Source: Gammaproteobacteria bacterium | GTDB taxonomy: Bacteria; Pseudomonadota; Gammaproteobacteria; Pseudomonadales; JADFDG01 | Reading direction: 5' to 3' | Assembly: GCA_018262975.1 (NCBI GenBank) | Contig: JADFDG010000013.1 | Coordinates: 51,471-115,470, forward strand | DNA length: 64,000 nucleotides | Shown here: piece by piece, positions 34,899 through 43,910 of the stretch | Numbering within the stretch: position 1 is the first letter of the stretch | Layout of the letters: each line of letters begins with the position of its first letter | Notes under the pieces: generated by a model | Seen by the model: only the letters and a program-made list of their open reading frames with translations | The model's database searches: none | Told to the model about the DNA's origin: nothing | Program-made: the position numbers and the translations under genes

Positions 34899-35897
34899 AT
34901 GCGCACAATCGGCGCTGCCCTGCTTGCGCTACTGCTGCCCGGATGTGATGAAAGCAGCACTGGTGATAATCCAGCGTCGTCGTCAACGCTGACGTTCGGC
35001 AACACTGGCCTGCCAGCATCCGGACTGCCATACGTCGCCTCGCGCCCGGACACACGTGCAGCGAGATCCGGACGCACAGGTGCCTCGGGCACGTTCCGCT
35101 TCGTGCCGGGCGATACGGTGACGTTCTACCTGGATGACGCGGGAACGGTGCCACTGGCAAGCGTCCTGCTGAATGAGGACGGCATCGGAAGCGTGAACCT
35201 GTTCGAGATCGATTTCGCAGATGCCGACGCGAACTTTCCTCGCAACGTGGCATTGCTGATGGCCAGTCTTGATGAGCAAGCGGACGTCGCCGGCGTGCAA
35301 GTGCCGGCGCGCGTAACGGCACTGGCGACTGGACAGGCCGTCGCGCTGGGCGCCGCGTTACAGGCGTCCTCCATCGACCTGCTGGCGACAGACCCGGCCG
35401 TGTTGGCATTGCTTGCCGCCCTGGACGATCCGGCAACGCCCGCGAACGAGGGGCGTGGAGCGGACGAGTTGAAAGCCATCGGTACTTCGCTGGGCGTCTA
35501 CGGGTTCGAGGACTTGCTGCCCTTTGCCGACCGGAACGGGCTGGTTTGCGCCACCGGCACCATCAAGCCGGGCTGCACGTTCAGCCGGACAGGCGCACGG
35601 CTGACGGTGGCCGCTGATCCTCATTACGACCGCTACGGGTATGGCTCTGACGACATCTGGTATGTCCGCTTCGACCTGGCGGGCAAGGTGGCCGCTGTCT
35701 ACGACGATATCGGCAACCCCCAGGGATCGAAGCTCCCTTCCGAGTTCGCAGGCTACATCGGCATAGGCACCATCGGTGTGGGCGATGGACCCGGTGAGAG
35801 CGAGGACATCAGTGGTGGCACGTACTGGCTGGGAGCCACCGGGGTGCTCTACAGCGCGAATGAAGGCGCCGCAAACTTCGCGCAAGCCATTAACTGA
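34899..35897 (+). CDS. Predicted lipoprotein of unknown function (envelope cluster gene 1)
   Basis: 332 aa. ATG 34899 gives a signal peptide with lipobox LPGC (Cys16) and GGGA upstream. The mature part is low in Lys and rich in Asp, Gly and Ala. Segments such as SGTFRFVPGDTVTFYLDDAGTVPLASVLL resemble beta-sandwich (adhesin-like) proteins. A later stretch NVALLMASLDEQADVAGVQVPARVTAL resembles helical segments seen in proteins of that sort. I recognise no named family. First of seven consecutive same-strand genes for exported proteins. Confidence 0.7.
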   Translation: MRTIGAALLALLLPGCDESSTGDNPASSSTLTFGNTGLPASGLPYVASRPDTRAARSGRTGASGTFRFVPGDTVTFYLDDAGTVPLASVLLNEDGIGSVNLFEIDFADADANFPRNVALLMASLDEQADVAGVQVPARVTALATGQAVALGAALQASSIDLLATDPAVLALLAALDDPATPANEGRGADELKAIGTSLGVYGFEDLLPFADRNGLVCATGTIKPGCTFSRTGARLTVAADPHYDRYGYGSDDIWYVRFDLAGKVAAVYDDIGNPQGSKLPSEFAGYIGIGTIGVGDGPGESEDISGGTYWLGATGVLYSANEGAANFAQAIN

Positions 35898-35927
35898 AGC
35901 ATCGGCACGCACGACAGGGAAAGCACC

Positions 35928-36215
35928 ATGAAGCCCGCAATCATCCTGGTGACCTTGCTGTTCGGGGCTGGCTGCGCGGTCGGTGGCTTCGCCTGGGGCT
36001 TCCGCATGGGCTACCAGGGACAGGTCATGAGCGGAATGGTCACGGATGCGCGCCTGAATGCAGCGCTTCTTGCACGAATCGACAACGGAGACCCGGAATT
36101 CGTCAGGGACTACCTGAAAGACAGCAGCCATGTCGACACCGCTGTTGTGAACGAGCTGGAGAATCCCGTGTACGCAATCGGAGAGATGTTGGCACGTGTT
36201 GACCTTCTCCGGTGA
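35928..36215 (+). CDS. Small exported or membrane-anchored protein (envelope cluster gene 2)
   Basis: 95 aa. N-terminal hydrophobic segment AIILVTLLFGAGCAVGGFAWGF (about 4-25) contains a Cys16, but the lipobox (GAGC) is imperfect, so it could be a lipoprotein or a single-pass membrane protein. The rest is a short soluble helical region (LNAALLARIDNGDPEFVRDYLKD). RBS AGGGAAAG. Family not recognised. Confidence 0.6.
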   Translation: MKPAIILVTLLFGAGCAVGGFAWGFRMGYQGQVMSGMVTDARLNAALLARIDNGDPEFVRDYLKDSSHVDTAVVNELENPVYAIGEMLARVDLLR

Positions 36216-36310
36216 CCAAGGCGTCAGCCTGGTGCACGGATAACCGCGTCCTGAAGGGCGCAAATGATCGCGAGACTGGTACGAATGTGCATGGCTATCT
36301 GGGGGGCAAA

Positions 36311-36940
36311 ATGCTGAAAAGGTTGATCGCGACCACTGTCATGGTGGTCCTGGCGGGCTGTGCCCAAACCAAAGGCGTGGTGAATCCGGCCGGAATGACC
36401 GTTCAGGACGTGGAAATAGGAAGTCGTGGACCGGTCGCGGGGGTCGGGATCGGAGGCAACGACATCGAAGCCATCGCTGACCAGATGGTGCGCTCCATGC
36501 TGGCCAATCCGATCCTCGCCGGGGCTGCTACGCCACCCCGCGTGAAGATCGACGCCGAGGACTTTCGCAACGAATCCACGCAACCCATCAACAAGAACTC
36601 CATCGTAGGTGCCCTGCGCATCGAATTGGCCAGGGCCGCCAATGGTCGAATCCGCTTCTCCGGACAGGAAAATGCCGCTGCGACGGAGAAGCAGCGCGCG
36701 TTGAAGCGACAGGGCGTGACAGACGTGGGGACAAGGGGCCTGACCAAGGCCCAGCTCGGCGTTGATTACTTCCTGGTGGGGACCATTACCTCGCTGGACG
36801 CCCGCAGTGCAAAGACCGGGCTTACCCAGAGATTCACGCAGATTACGTTCGAAATGCAGGACGCCGAAACCAATGAGTTGGTGTGGGGTGACCGATACAG
36901 ATTCGAGCGCGTTTCCGGTGATGACGTTATCTACCGGTAG
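36311..36940 (+). CDS. LpoB-like lipoprotein (penicillin-binding-protein activator family)
   Basis: 209 aa. ATG 36311 gives a lipobox LAGC (Cys17). The mature domain matches the LpoB fold pattern: PPRVKIDAEDFRNESTQPINKNSIVGALRIELA (about 77-109), then GLTKAQLGVDYFLVGTITSLDARS (about 146-169) and QITFEMQDAETNELVWGDRYRFER (about 177-200). In E. coli LpoB is an outer-membrane lipoprotein that stimulates PBP1b. The YcfL-like gene next door (E. coli has ycfL beside lpoB) supports the call. Whether it activates a PBP here is inference. Confidence 0.82.
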   Translation: MLKRLIATTVMVVLAGCAQTKGVVNPAGMTVQDVEIGSRGPVAGVGIGGNDIEAIADQMVRSMLANPILAGAATPPRVKIDAEDFRNESTQPINKNSIVGALRIELARAANGRIRFSGQENAAATEKQRALKRQGVTDVGTRGLTKAQLGVDYFLVGTITSLDARSAKTGLTQRFTQITFEMQDAETNELVWGDRYRFERVSGDDVIYR

Positions 36941-36984
36941 TGAGTCGCATGCAGCGCAGAAGCCAGGATTCGGGGGACATCACC

Positions 36985-37512
36985 ATGCGAGTAACCATTC
37001 CAGCAATCGCGTTGTTCGCGGCGCTCTCGGGTTGTCATGGCAAACCACCTGTTGATCCGCCAGTGGTTGTGGAGTGCGCTGCGATGGACATCAAGCGTGA
37101 CCATCCACCCGGGATGGCACTCGTGGGCGGGCAGTACGGCGCCATGGAGAGCACCCCTATCCCGCTGGACGCCGTACAGTTCACCGATGCATGGCTGGCT
37201 AAGCACATTGCAGTCCAGGGTTTGTATGCAAACAGGACGGCCACGCAAACGATCCAGGTGAGCGCGAGACTCGTCAACTGCAGTGACAAAAGCATCGCCA
37301 TTGGCGCACGAACCTCGTTCATCAACAAGTCACAGGGTCCCGCAGAAGCCCCGACGATGTGGCGAACACAGGTGATTTCTCCGCGCGCAACGGCCCTGTA
37401 CCAGGAGAGTTCGGTCGCCACGGACGTTGCGCATTACCTCATCGAGATTCGACCGAACGCACAGGCACAGATGCCGACGTCGCAGGTTCCTGATCCAATG
37501 AACCCGCTGTGA
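36985..37512 (+). CDS. YcfL-like (DUF1425) lipoprotein
   Basis: 175 aa. ATG 36985 follows GGGGGA and gives lipobox LSGC (Cys17). The mature region is one beta-sandwich: QGLYANRTATQTIQVSARLVNCSDKSIAIGARTSFINKSQ, then TMWRTQVISPRATALYQESSVATDVAHYLIEIR, matching the DUF1425 pattern. In Enterobacteria YcfL is encoded beside LpoB; here the order is reversed (lpoB-like first). Function unknown. Confidence 0.72.
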   Translation: MRVTIPAIALFAALSGCHGKPPVDPPVVVECAAMDIKRDHPPGMALVGGQYGAMESTPIPLDAVQFTDAWLAKHIAVQGLYANRTATQTIQVSARLVNCSDKSIAIGARTSFINKSQGPAEAPTMWRTQVISPRATALYQESSVATDVAHYLIEIRPNAQAQMPTSQVPDPMNPL

Positions 37513-37529
37513 CGCAAGGCGCAGGAGGC

Positions 37530-38426
37530 ATGATGAAGCCGCTACTGGTAGCGATAACTCTGGCGCTGGCGAGTGAGCTCGTGGTCGCGGATACAAGCGG
37601 CTTCTATCGCACGGATGCAGCACCTGTGATTGAGCAACCCAGGGTCGCGCCAACGATTGAACCTGGCGTGGCAAGACTAAAGGATGCTAGCCGCAAATTT
37701 GGCGCGGCTTACTCCAGAAGCGGCAGACCACGCATCGTGATCTACTGGAACCGAGTACTTTCCGATGACATTGAACAGCGCAAGGAGAGCAGCATAAGGC
37801 GCGTGGAAAGCCATCGCACGCGGGACGTGGCGTCTTCAGAGTCAACGGCCGGTGCCGCCGGCGCCATGACGGTAGACGAGGTGCGTGGCAGTGCTTCCCG
37901 GGAGGTTGAGCTGATTGGAACCACTCGCACGATCGATACCGGAAAGCGCGAGGTGCAGCTGGATACCGGTAAAGAATGGGCGTTGCAATCCGGATTGATG
38001 ACGAACCTGCGTAATGCCGGAGCCAGGCTCGTGGACCGCGCCATGATCCTGCGCAACTCCCACCTCAAGCATGCGGTGACTGATGAGAATGCTGACGGGC
38101 ATAAGGCCACCGACGTGCTGCGGACGGAAGGGAACGCCTTGCACGGGTACGCTGACATTCTGCTTGAGATCGAGATGGTTCCGGACACCCGCTCGCCTGC
38201 GGGGCTTGGCTTCAAGGTAACAGCCAGACGCATCAGCAATGGTGTGAACGTGATGACGTACTACAGTCAGGCGGTACCACCACAGGGGATCCCGGACGAG
38301 CGCTACAAGGCCACGGCGGGCGGCTTCCAGAAGATACAGGGCGAGGTCCCGGCCCCGACACTGGCGCAGGTCGCCGACCAACTGAGCGCCGAGGTACTGG
38401 AGCAGCTCGCACAGGGATTTGAATAG
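37530..38426 (+). CDS. Exported protein of unknown function, possibly LpoB/CsgG-like fold
   Basis: 298 aa with a signal peptide (KPLLVAITLALASELVVAD) and no lipobox. Two ATGs (37530, 37533) follow AGGAGG; the second is better spaced. After a variable region (GRPRIVIYWNR at about 65-75), the pattern LMTNLRNAGARLVDRAMIL ... GYADILLEIEM ... GFKVTARRISNGVNVMTYYSQAV (about 155-250) follows the order seen in LpoB/CsgG-type domains (helix, AD-hydrophobic strand, strand with a metabolic-signature-like turn). That match is my inference. 17 bp after the YcfL-like gene, so same transcript. Confidence 0.65.
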   Translation: MMKPLLVAITLALASELVVADTSGFYRTDAAPVIEQPRVAPTIEPGVARLKDASRKFGAAYSRSGRPRIVIYWNRVLSDDIEQRKESSIRRVESHRTRDVASSESTAGAAGAMTVDEVRGSASREVELIGTTRTIDTGKREVQLDTGKEWALQSGLMTNLRNAGARLVDRAMILRNSHLKHAVTDENADGHKATDVLRTEGNALHGYADILLEIEMVPDTRSPAGLGFKVTARRISNGVNVMTYYSQAVPPQGIPDERYKATAGGFQKIQGEVPAPTLAQVADQLSAEVLEQLAQGFE

Positions 38427-38473
38427 GCGCTGGCACTTCACGTCTGCTGCATTGCCTTGAGGTAACGCTGACC

Positions 38474-39043
38474 ATGATGAAAGTGACATGTGTTGCGCTT
38501 GTGGCGACGGCCTTGCTGCTATCGGTCCTTGTGCCCGGTCGCGCCATGGCTGGAAGTGACGAGCATGAGCTCGATGAGTTCCTGCGCGCGGAACTCGAGC
38601 GCCTGCATGAACTGGATGCGCTGAACGAGGCCGCCCTGCGGAAAAAGAGAGAAGCCGAGGCGGCGGCGCGGGCAGCGGCGTCTGCAGCGGCCGATGCGCG
38701 TGCGAGGGAGGAGGCCGGCACTGCAGTGGCTGACGCGCTGTACGAGATGCTGGACCTGGTGGCGGCTGACGAGCCGGAATCAGTGCAGGTCATCGTTGTT
38801 CCTGCGGTGGAGTCGCAGCCACCAGCGGCCAGGGTAATCACGATGACTGCTGCACCTGAAGTGCCGACGTATACGGTCAGTTGCTCAACAGGTGGCACAT
38901 ACACCTTTCAGACAATGGAGGCCCGCGAACGCTTTGAGTGTCCGCCTGCCCGGGTGCCTCCGCCAGTCGAACCGGTGATTGGACCTGCTCCGCCGTCACG
39001 TACGTCCACCGGGGCAGCGGGAGGGCTGGCCGCGCCTTTCTAG
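38474..39043 (+). CDS. Exported Ala-rich coiled-coil protein of unknown function
   Basis: 189 aa. Signal peptide KVTCVALVATALLLSVLVPGRAMAG (cleaved after AMA), then a charged Ala/Glu/Arg helix likely to form a coiled coil (about 30-85, many AAAR and EAEAAAR blocks). After it come a short Cys-containing beta segment (YTVSCSTGGTYTFQTMEARERFECP, two Cys that could form a disulphide) and a Pro-rich tail. RBS GAGGT. No family recognised. Confidence 0.65.
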   Translation: MMKVTCVALVATALLLSVLVPGRAMAGSDEHELDEFLRAELERLHELDALNEAALRKKREAEAAARAAASAAADARAREEAGTAVADALYEMLDLVAADEPESVQVIVVPAVESQPPAARVITMTAAPEVPTYTVSCSTGGTYTFQTMEARERFECPPARVPPPVEPVIGPAPPSRTSTGAAGGLAAPF

Positions 39044-39177
39044 CCCGGCCTGCACGCGGACATGTGTCGTCCGGCGCCGGGTCTGATTTGCAGCAATGCG
39101 TGGTCGAGGTGTCCGCCCGATTCGAAATCAACAAGACGTCACTGGGTATACAAATCCGGATTGGAGAGTGAGGCGAA

Positions 39178-40620
39178 ATGAACATCCTGCGGTTATCGGT
39201 GATCAGTGTTGTCGTGATGCAGGCTGGCTGCGCCAGCATGGTGCCTGTCAAGCCGGGCGTGATGGCGGAAGTGCTGGCGGGCGCTGCGGCAGAACGTCAG
39301 TCGGCGCCAGTGAACCCGGAGGACGGGACTTCGACAGAAGGAGCCCTGATACCACGGCCGCTGCTGGAACACGTGCAACGGGATGCCCGGGAAGGCTTGC
39401 GCAATCGCGTGCTCAATGACATGCGCGCCGGAACGGCAGCATGGGAAATAGGTGCCGTGCAGCACAGCCAGATACTGTTTGAAGATGCGTTCGCGCAGAT
39501 CGAAACGATCTATGCAGACAATCCGACAGCGAAGCTCGCGCGGAGCAATTGGCACGAGGAGGCGGTGAAGGACTTCAAGGGCGAGCCGTACGAGCGGGCC
39601 ATGGTGGGGTATTACCGCGGCCTGTCGGAAATGGTTCAAGGCGACTGGGACAACGCGCGCGCAAGCTTTCGCTGGGGTGAGTACCAGGACACGCTCTCGG
39701 CCAGTGAGGAATATCGCGGCGACATGGCCCTGTTGACCTTCCTCACGGGCTGGACGAACGCTTGCACTGGCAGGCCCGCACAGGCAGAGGAAGATTACCT
39801 GAAAGCCCGATCTATCCGCGGATCGATTGCAATGCCGGCGCGTGGTGACAATTTGCTCCTGATCGCGGAGACCACTGGCGCCCCCGTCAAGTACGCCACC
39901 GGAAAATACAATGATGAGTTGCGGTTCAAGCCAGGCGCCGGTGAAGACATAAACGGCATTGTATTCCGCGTAGGTGAAAGGAACGTGGCTGGAGCATTGG
40001 CGGAAGACTTGTTCTTCCAGGCGTCCACGCGTGGTGGTCGCCCGGTTGATGCCATCCTTGCCGGCAAGGCCTCCTTCAAGGCTGGTGCGGAAGCGACCAG
40101 CAAGGTGGCAGGTACGGCTGCTGCGGTGGGAATGCAGGTCTCGCTGATGCAGGCAGAGATGGGCGACTACGAGGGCGCGACAAACGCGTTGGGAATCTCC
40201 GGGCTCGGCCTCCTGGCCAGCGGGCTTTCCAGTGGTCTTGCCCAAGCCACCAAGCCACAAGCAGATACCCGTACGTGGGACTCGCTACCGGCAAGGATCT
40301 ACGTGGCGACAGTCAAGGTACCGAAAAAGCCCGGGTTGCTGGCTGCGACTTTCGTCGATGCTACGGGCAACCCGGCAGGCGAGAGGTCCATGCGCGTCCA
40401 TGAGGTTGGCCAGTGCTATGTCGCCTGGGTGCGTAATGCTGCTGTCGTTGCGGAAGCATGGGATGAACGTAATCCGGCACATTGGGTGCCGCTGACATCG
40501 ACAGGCCATGCGCCTGCCTCCACGACTGCATCGGCGGCGCCGGACGACGGGGCGGTGCGCCGGGGAACTCCGCCGGGTAGCACCGCAGGATCAGCCGGCA
40601 CTGTATTTTCGACATTCTGA
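39178..40620 (+). CDS. COG3014-like lipoprotein with TPR-type repeats
   Basis: 480 aa; ATG 39178 with GAGAGTGAGGCGAA upstream. Hydrophobic N-terminus ends in Cys18 (QAGC, an imperfect lipobox). Residues about 60-210 are helical repeats with the pattern FEDAFAQIETIYADNPTAKLARSNWHEEAVKDFKGEPYERAMVGYYRGL, which I recognise from the uncharacterised COG3014 family. The C-terminal part has beta-rich segments (LPARIYVATVKVP, ATFVDATGNPAGERSMRVH). COG3014 members are known to me beside LpoB/YcfL-like lipoproteins, in agreement with this cluster. Molecular role unknown. Confidence 0.72.
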   Translation: MNILRLSVISVVVMQAGCASMVPVKPGVMAEVLAGAAAERQSAPVNPEDGTSTEGALIPRPLLEHVQRDAREGLRNRVLNDMRAGTAAWEIGAVQHSQILFEDAFAQIETIYADNPTAKLARSNWHEEAVKDFKGEPYERAMVGYYRGLSEMVQGDWDNARASFRWGEYQDTLSASEEYRGDMALLTFLTGWTNACTGRPAQAEEDYLKARSIRGSIAMPARGDNLLLIAETTGAPVKYATGKYNDELRFKPGAGEDINGIVFRVGERNVAGALAEDLFFQASTRGGRPVDAILAGKASFKAGAEATSKVAGTAAAVGMQVSLMQAEMGDYEGATNALGISGLGLLASGLSSGLAQATKPQADTRTWDSLPARIYVATVKVPKKPGLLAATFVDATGNPAGERSMRVHEVGQCYVAWVRNAAVVAEAWDERNPAHWVPLTSTGHAPASTTASAAPDDGAVRRGTPPGSTAGSAGTVFSTF

Positions 40621-40637
40621 ATGCGCAGGAATCACAC

Positions 40638-41372
40638 ATGAGCGTTAACCACCGCAATCAATGCACTGTGAAAGCCCGCGCTCTGGCGGCAGTAATCGTG
40701 CCCTTGCTCGTGATACCGGCTGCGGCGTCCGCCGAGACGGCCCTGCGGGTCAAGGGGGGGTATGGTGTCGGTGGCTCATACGAAATCGAAACCGACGATG
40801 GTCAAAAGGAAGAGGCCGACCTTCAGGTCATGGCCGTGAGTGGCACGATCATCTTCAATGGCGCGTACGCCGACCTGTCGTACAGCGAATCATCCGGAGA
40901 TGATCTCACTTACTCGAACAGCAATACCGGCTACCGGGGTCCGGGCGGCAGCCTGGACAGAAGCGATCTCGCCCTGACCATCGGGACGCTGGGTGACATC
41001 TCGGTATTTGGTGGCTACAGGCAGGGGAAGAGCCACCTCAACAATGCGCTGGATACCGTCTTCGAGACCAAGGGATTCTTCCTTGGCGTGTCTCCATCCA
41101 TGAAAGTCGCAGAGAGATCGCGCGTGGGGATGACGGCGGCAATGGCGTTCATGAACGGAAAATGGCAGGACAACGCCTCAGGAACTGCTTCGGCAGACTA
41201 CGCGCTGGGATTCAGCGTAGGGGCAGCCTTTGGCTACCAGCTAAACGAACAGTTTGGCGTGGGCGCCGACGTCAAGTACCAGTCGTACTCGTTCGATTTC
41301 ACGAGCGATCTTGGCATTACCGTTGATGAGACGCTCCTTTCCTATGGCCTCAATGCCAATTACCGCTTCTGA
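40638..41372 (+). CDS. Predicted outer-membrane beta-barrel protein
   Basis: 244 aa. Signal peptide ends near AASA (about residue 32). The mature chain has alternating hydrophobic strands such as LRVKGGYGVGGSYEIE, YADLSYSESSG, ALTIGTLGDISVFGGYRQG and GVGADVKYQSYSF. The final residues LLSYGLNANYRF end in an aromatic residue after Tyr-Arg, as BAM substrates do. About 8-10 strands fit the length (opacity/OmpW-like porin size). RBS CAGGA, 17 bp after the COG3014-like gene. The cluster thus ends with a barrel that might be the surface-exposed partner of the lipoproteins. Confidence 0.75.
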   Translation: MSVNHRNQCTVKARALAAVIVPLLVIPAAASAETALRVKGGYGVGGSYEIETDDGQKEEADLQVMAVSGTIIFNGAYADLSYSESSGDDLTYSNSNTGYRGPGGSLDRSDLALTIGTLGDISVFGGYRQGKSHLNNALDTVFETKGFFLGVSPSMKVAERSRVGMTAAMAFMNGKWQDNASGTASADYALGFSVGAAFGYQLNEQFGVGADVKYQSYSFDFTSDLGITVDETLLSYGLNANYRF

Positions 41373-41625
41373 AATGTCGTCGGGCCAGTAGTTCCCCGCC
41401 ACGGCCTCTTGCGGTCGGCCCTGCGCCACACGGCCAGTTACTTGCAGTACGGCGCACGCACAGGCCCACGCGAGGGAGGTGGCGAAAGGCGTGCCACCCG
41501 GGCCGCCGTGGCATCCGCCGTTGCCCGCCTGCGAAAATCCCGGCAGTCGGCGCGCCTGCCCCGCAGGCAGCGCCCTGTTCCGTGCCGTAAACTGGGCCAC
41601 GTCCGCCACTGACTGCGCCCATACG

Positions 41626-43689
41626 ATGCTCAAGAACCTCGCCTGGATCCTCGTCACCCTCGCCGGCACCGGCGCCATCGGCGTGCTGGCCCTCTCGCGC
41701 GGCGAGACCATCAACGCCATCTGGCTGCTGGTCGCCGCGGTATCGGTCTACCTGATCGCCTACCGCTACTACAGCCGCTTCATCGCCACCCGTGTGCTGG
41801 GGCTCGACGACAACCGCATGACGCCGGCGGTGGCGCGCAACGACGGGCTCGACTACGTGCCCACCCACAAGGGCGTGCTGTTCGGCCACCATTTCGCGGC
41901 GATCGCTGGCGCCGGCCCGCTGGTGGGGCCGGTGCTGGCGGCGCAGATGGGCTACCTGCCGGGCACGCTGTGGTTGCTGGCCGGCGTGGTGTTCGCCGGC
42001 GCGGTGCAGGACTTCATCATCCTGTTCGCCTCCACGCGCCGCGATGCGCGTTCGCTGGGCGACATGATCCGCGGCGAGATGGGGCCGCTGGCCGGGACCC
42101 TTGCGTCGGTCGGGATCCTGTCGATCATGATCATCCTGCTGGCGGTACTCGCGCTGGTGGTGGTGAAGGCGCTGGCGCATTCGCCGTGGGGCACGTTCAC
42201 CATCGCCGCCACCATTCCCATCGCGCTGTTCATGGGCGTGTACCTGCGCTGGATCCGCCCCGGGCGCGTGCTGGAAACGTCGGCCATCGGCATCGTGTTG
42301 TTGCTGCTGTCGATCGTCTACGGCGAGCACGTGGCGCACGGGCCGCTGGCAGAAGCCTTCACCTTCACCGGCGAGCAGCTGGCGCTGATGCTGATCGCCT
42401 ACGGATTCATCGCCGCGGTGCTGCCGGTGTGGCTGCTGCTGGCGCCGCGCGATTACCTCAGCACCTTCATGAAGATCGGCACCATCCTGGCGCTGGCGCT
42501 GGGCATCCTGGTGGCGATGCCCGACCTGAAGATGCCGGCCGTCACGCAGTTCATCGACGGCTCCGGCCCGGTTTTTGCCGGCGAGCTGTTCCCGTTCCTG
42601 TTCATCACCATCGCCTGCGGCGCGGTGAGCGGTTTCCACGCGCTGGTGTCGTCCGGCACCACGCCCAAGATGCTGGAACGCGAGTCGCACGCGCGGCCGA
42701 TCGGCTACGGCGCCATGCTGATGGAATCCTTCGTGGCGGTGATGGCGATGATCGCCGCCTCCGTGATGGAGCCGGGGGTGTACTTCGCGCTCAACTCGCC
42801 GCCGGCCGTGATCGGCAAGACCGTGGAGGAGGCGGCGCAGGTGATCAGCAGCTGGGGCTTCGTCGTGACGCCGGAGATGCTGACCCAGCTGGCCAAGGAC
42901 ATCGGCGAGCAGTCCATCCTGTCGCGCACCGGCGGCGCGCCCACCTTCGCGGTGGGCATGGCGCAGATCTTCGCCAGCGTGCTGGGCGGCGCGGCGATGA
43001 TGGCCTTCTGGTACCACTTCGCCATCCTGTTCGAGGCGCTGTTCATCCTCACCACCATCGACGCCGGCACGCGCGTGGGCCGCTTCATGATCCAGGACCT
43101 GGCCGGCATGGCCTACAAGCCGCTGGCGCGCACCGACTCGCACGTGGCCGCCATTGCCGCCACCGCGCTGTGCGTGGGCGGCTGGGGCTGGTTCCTCTAC
43201 CAGGGCGTGGTCGATCCGCTGGGTGGCATCAACACGCTGTGGCCGCTGTTCGGCATTGCCAACCAGATGCTGGCCGGCATTGCCTTGCTGCTGGCCACCA
43301 CCGTGCTGCTGAAGATGAAGAAGCAGCGCTACGCGTGGGTCACGCTGGTGCCGGCGGCCTGGATCCTGGTGATCACCATTACCGCGGCCTGGCAGAAGCT
43401 CTTTCACCCGAATCCGAAGATCGGCTTCCTGTCGCACGCCGACAAGTTCAGTGCGGCGCTGGCCAACGGCGAGGTGCTGGCGCCGGCGAAGGATCTCGCG
43501 CAGATGCAGCAGGTGATCACCAACGACTACGTCAATGCCGTGCTGTGCGGATTTTTCCTGTTCGTGCTGGTGTGCATGGCGCTGTTCGCGCTGCGCGCCG
43601 GCTGGCGGGCGCTGCGCAGCCCGGACGTTTCCACCGTGGAAGCGCCGTACCGCGCCATCGGCGAGGTGCTGCCGGGGGTGGGGCGGTGA
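41626..43689 (+). CDS. cstA: Carbon starvation protein CstA family transporter
   Basis: Multi-pass inner-membrane transporter of the CstA/BtsT family (peptide or pyruvate uptake at carbon starvation); 687 aa. ATG 41626 gives MLKNLAWILVTLAGTGAIGVLALSRG as first helix; the frame is open upstream but does not look membrane-like. Family motifs: NDGLDYVPTHKGVLFGHHFAAIAGAGPLVGPVLAAQMGYLPG (about 80-121) and SGFHALVSSGTTPKMLERESHARPIGYG (about 388-415). About 16 helices. The downstream 70-aa YbdD-type gene overlaps its stop. Confidence 0.95.
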   Translation: MLKNLAWILVTLAGTGAIGVLALSRGETINAIWLLVAAVSVYLIAYRYYSRFIATRVLGLDDNRMTPAVARNDGLDYVPTHKGVLFGHHFAAIAGAGPLVGPVLAAQMGYLPGTLWLLAGVVFAGAVQDFIILFASTRRDARSLGDMIRGEMGPLAGTLASVGILSIMIILLAVLALVVVKALAHSPWGTFTIAATIPIALFMGVYLRWIRPGRVLETSAIGIVLLLLSIVYGEHVAHGPLAEAFTFTGEQLALMLIAYGFIAAVLPVWLLLAPRDYLSTFMKIGTILALALGILVAMPDLKMPAVTQFIDGSGPVFAGELFPFLFITIACGAVSGFHALVSSGTTPKMLERESHARPIGYGAMLMESFVAVMAMIAASVMEPGVYFALNSPPAVIGKTVEEAAQVISSWGFVVTPEMLTQLAKDIGEQSILSRTGGAPTFAVGMAQIFASVLGGAAMMAFWYHFAILFEALFILTTIDAGTRVGRFMIQDLAGMAYKPLARTDSHVAAIAATALCVGGWGWFLYQGVVDPLGGINTLWPLFGIANQMLAGIALLLATTVLLKMKKQRYAWVTLVPAAWILVITITAAWQKLFHPNPKIGFLSHADKFSAALANGEVLAPAKDLAQMQQVITNDYVNAVLCGFFLFVLVCMALFALRAGWRALRSPDVSTVEAPYRAIGEVLPGVGR

Positions 43690-43898
43690 GCCTGCGTATC
43701 ACCGGCCGCGTCGGCCACTGGCTGGCGCAGGCCGGGCGCACGGCGCGCCTGATGGTGGGTGTGCAGGACTACGCGCGCTACGTCGAGCACATGCGCGCGC
43801 ATCACCCGGAACTGCCGGTGCTGGATGAAGGCGCCTATTGCGCGCTGATGCAGGAAAAGCGCTACGGCGGCAAGGGCGTGGGCAAGTGCCCTTGCTGA
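43686..43898 (+). CDS. YbdD/YjiX-family small protein
   Basis: 70 aa. Start GTG 43686 overlaps the cstA stop (GTGA). SLRITGRVGHWLAQAGRTARLMVGVQDYARYVEHMRAHHPELPVL and the C-terminal YGGKGVGKCPC match the small DUF466 family that accompanies CstA-like transporters and is needed for their function in E. coli BtsT-YjiX. The translational overlap supports a two-subunit relation. Confidence 0.9.
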   Translation: MSLRITGRVGHWLAQAGRTARLMVGVQDYARYVEHMRAHHPELPVLDEGAYCALMQEKRYGGKGVGKCPC

Positions 43899-43910
43899 GT
43901 GCCCGCCGGT

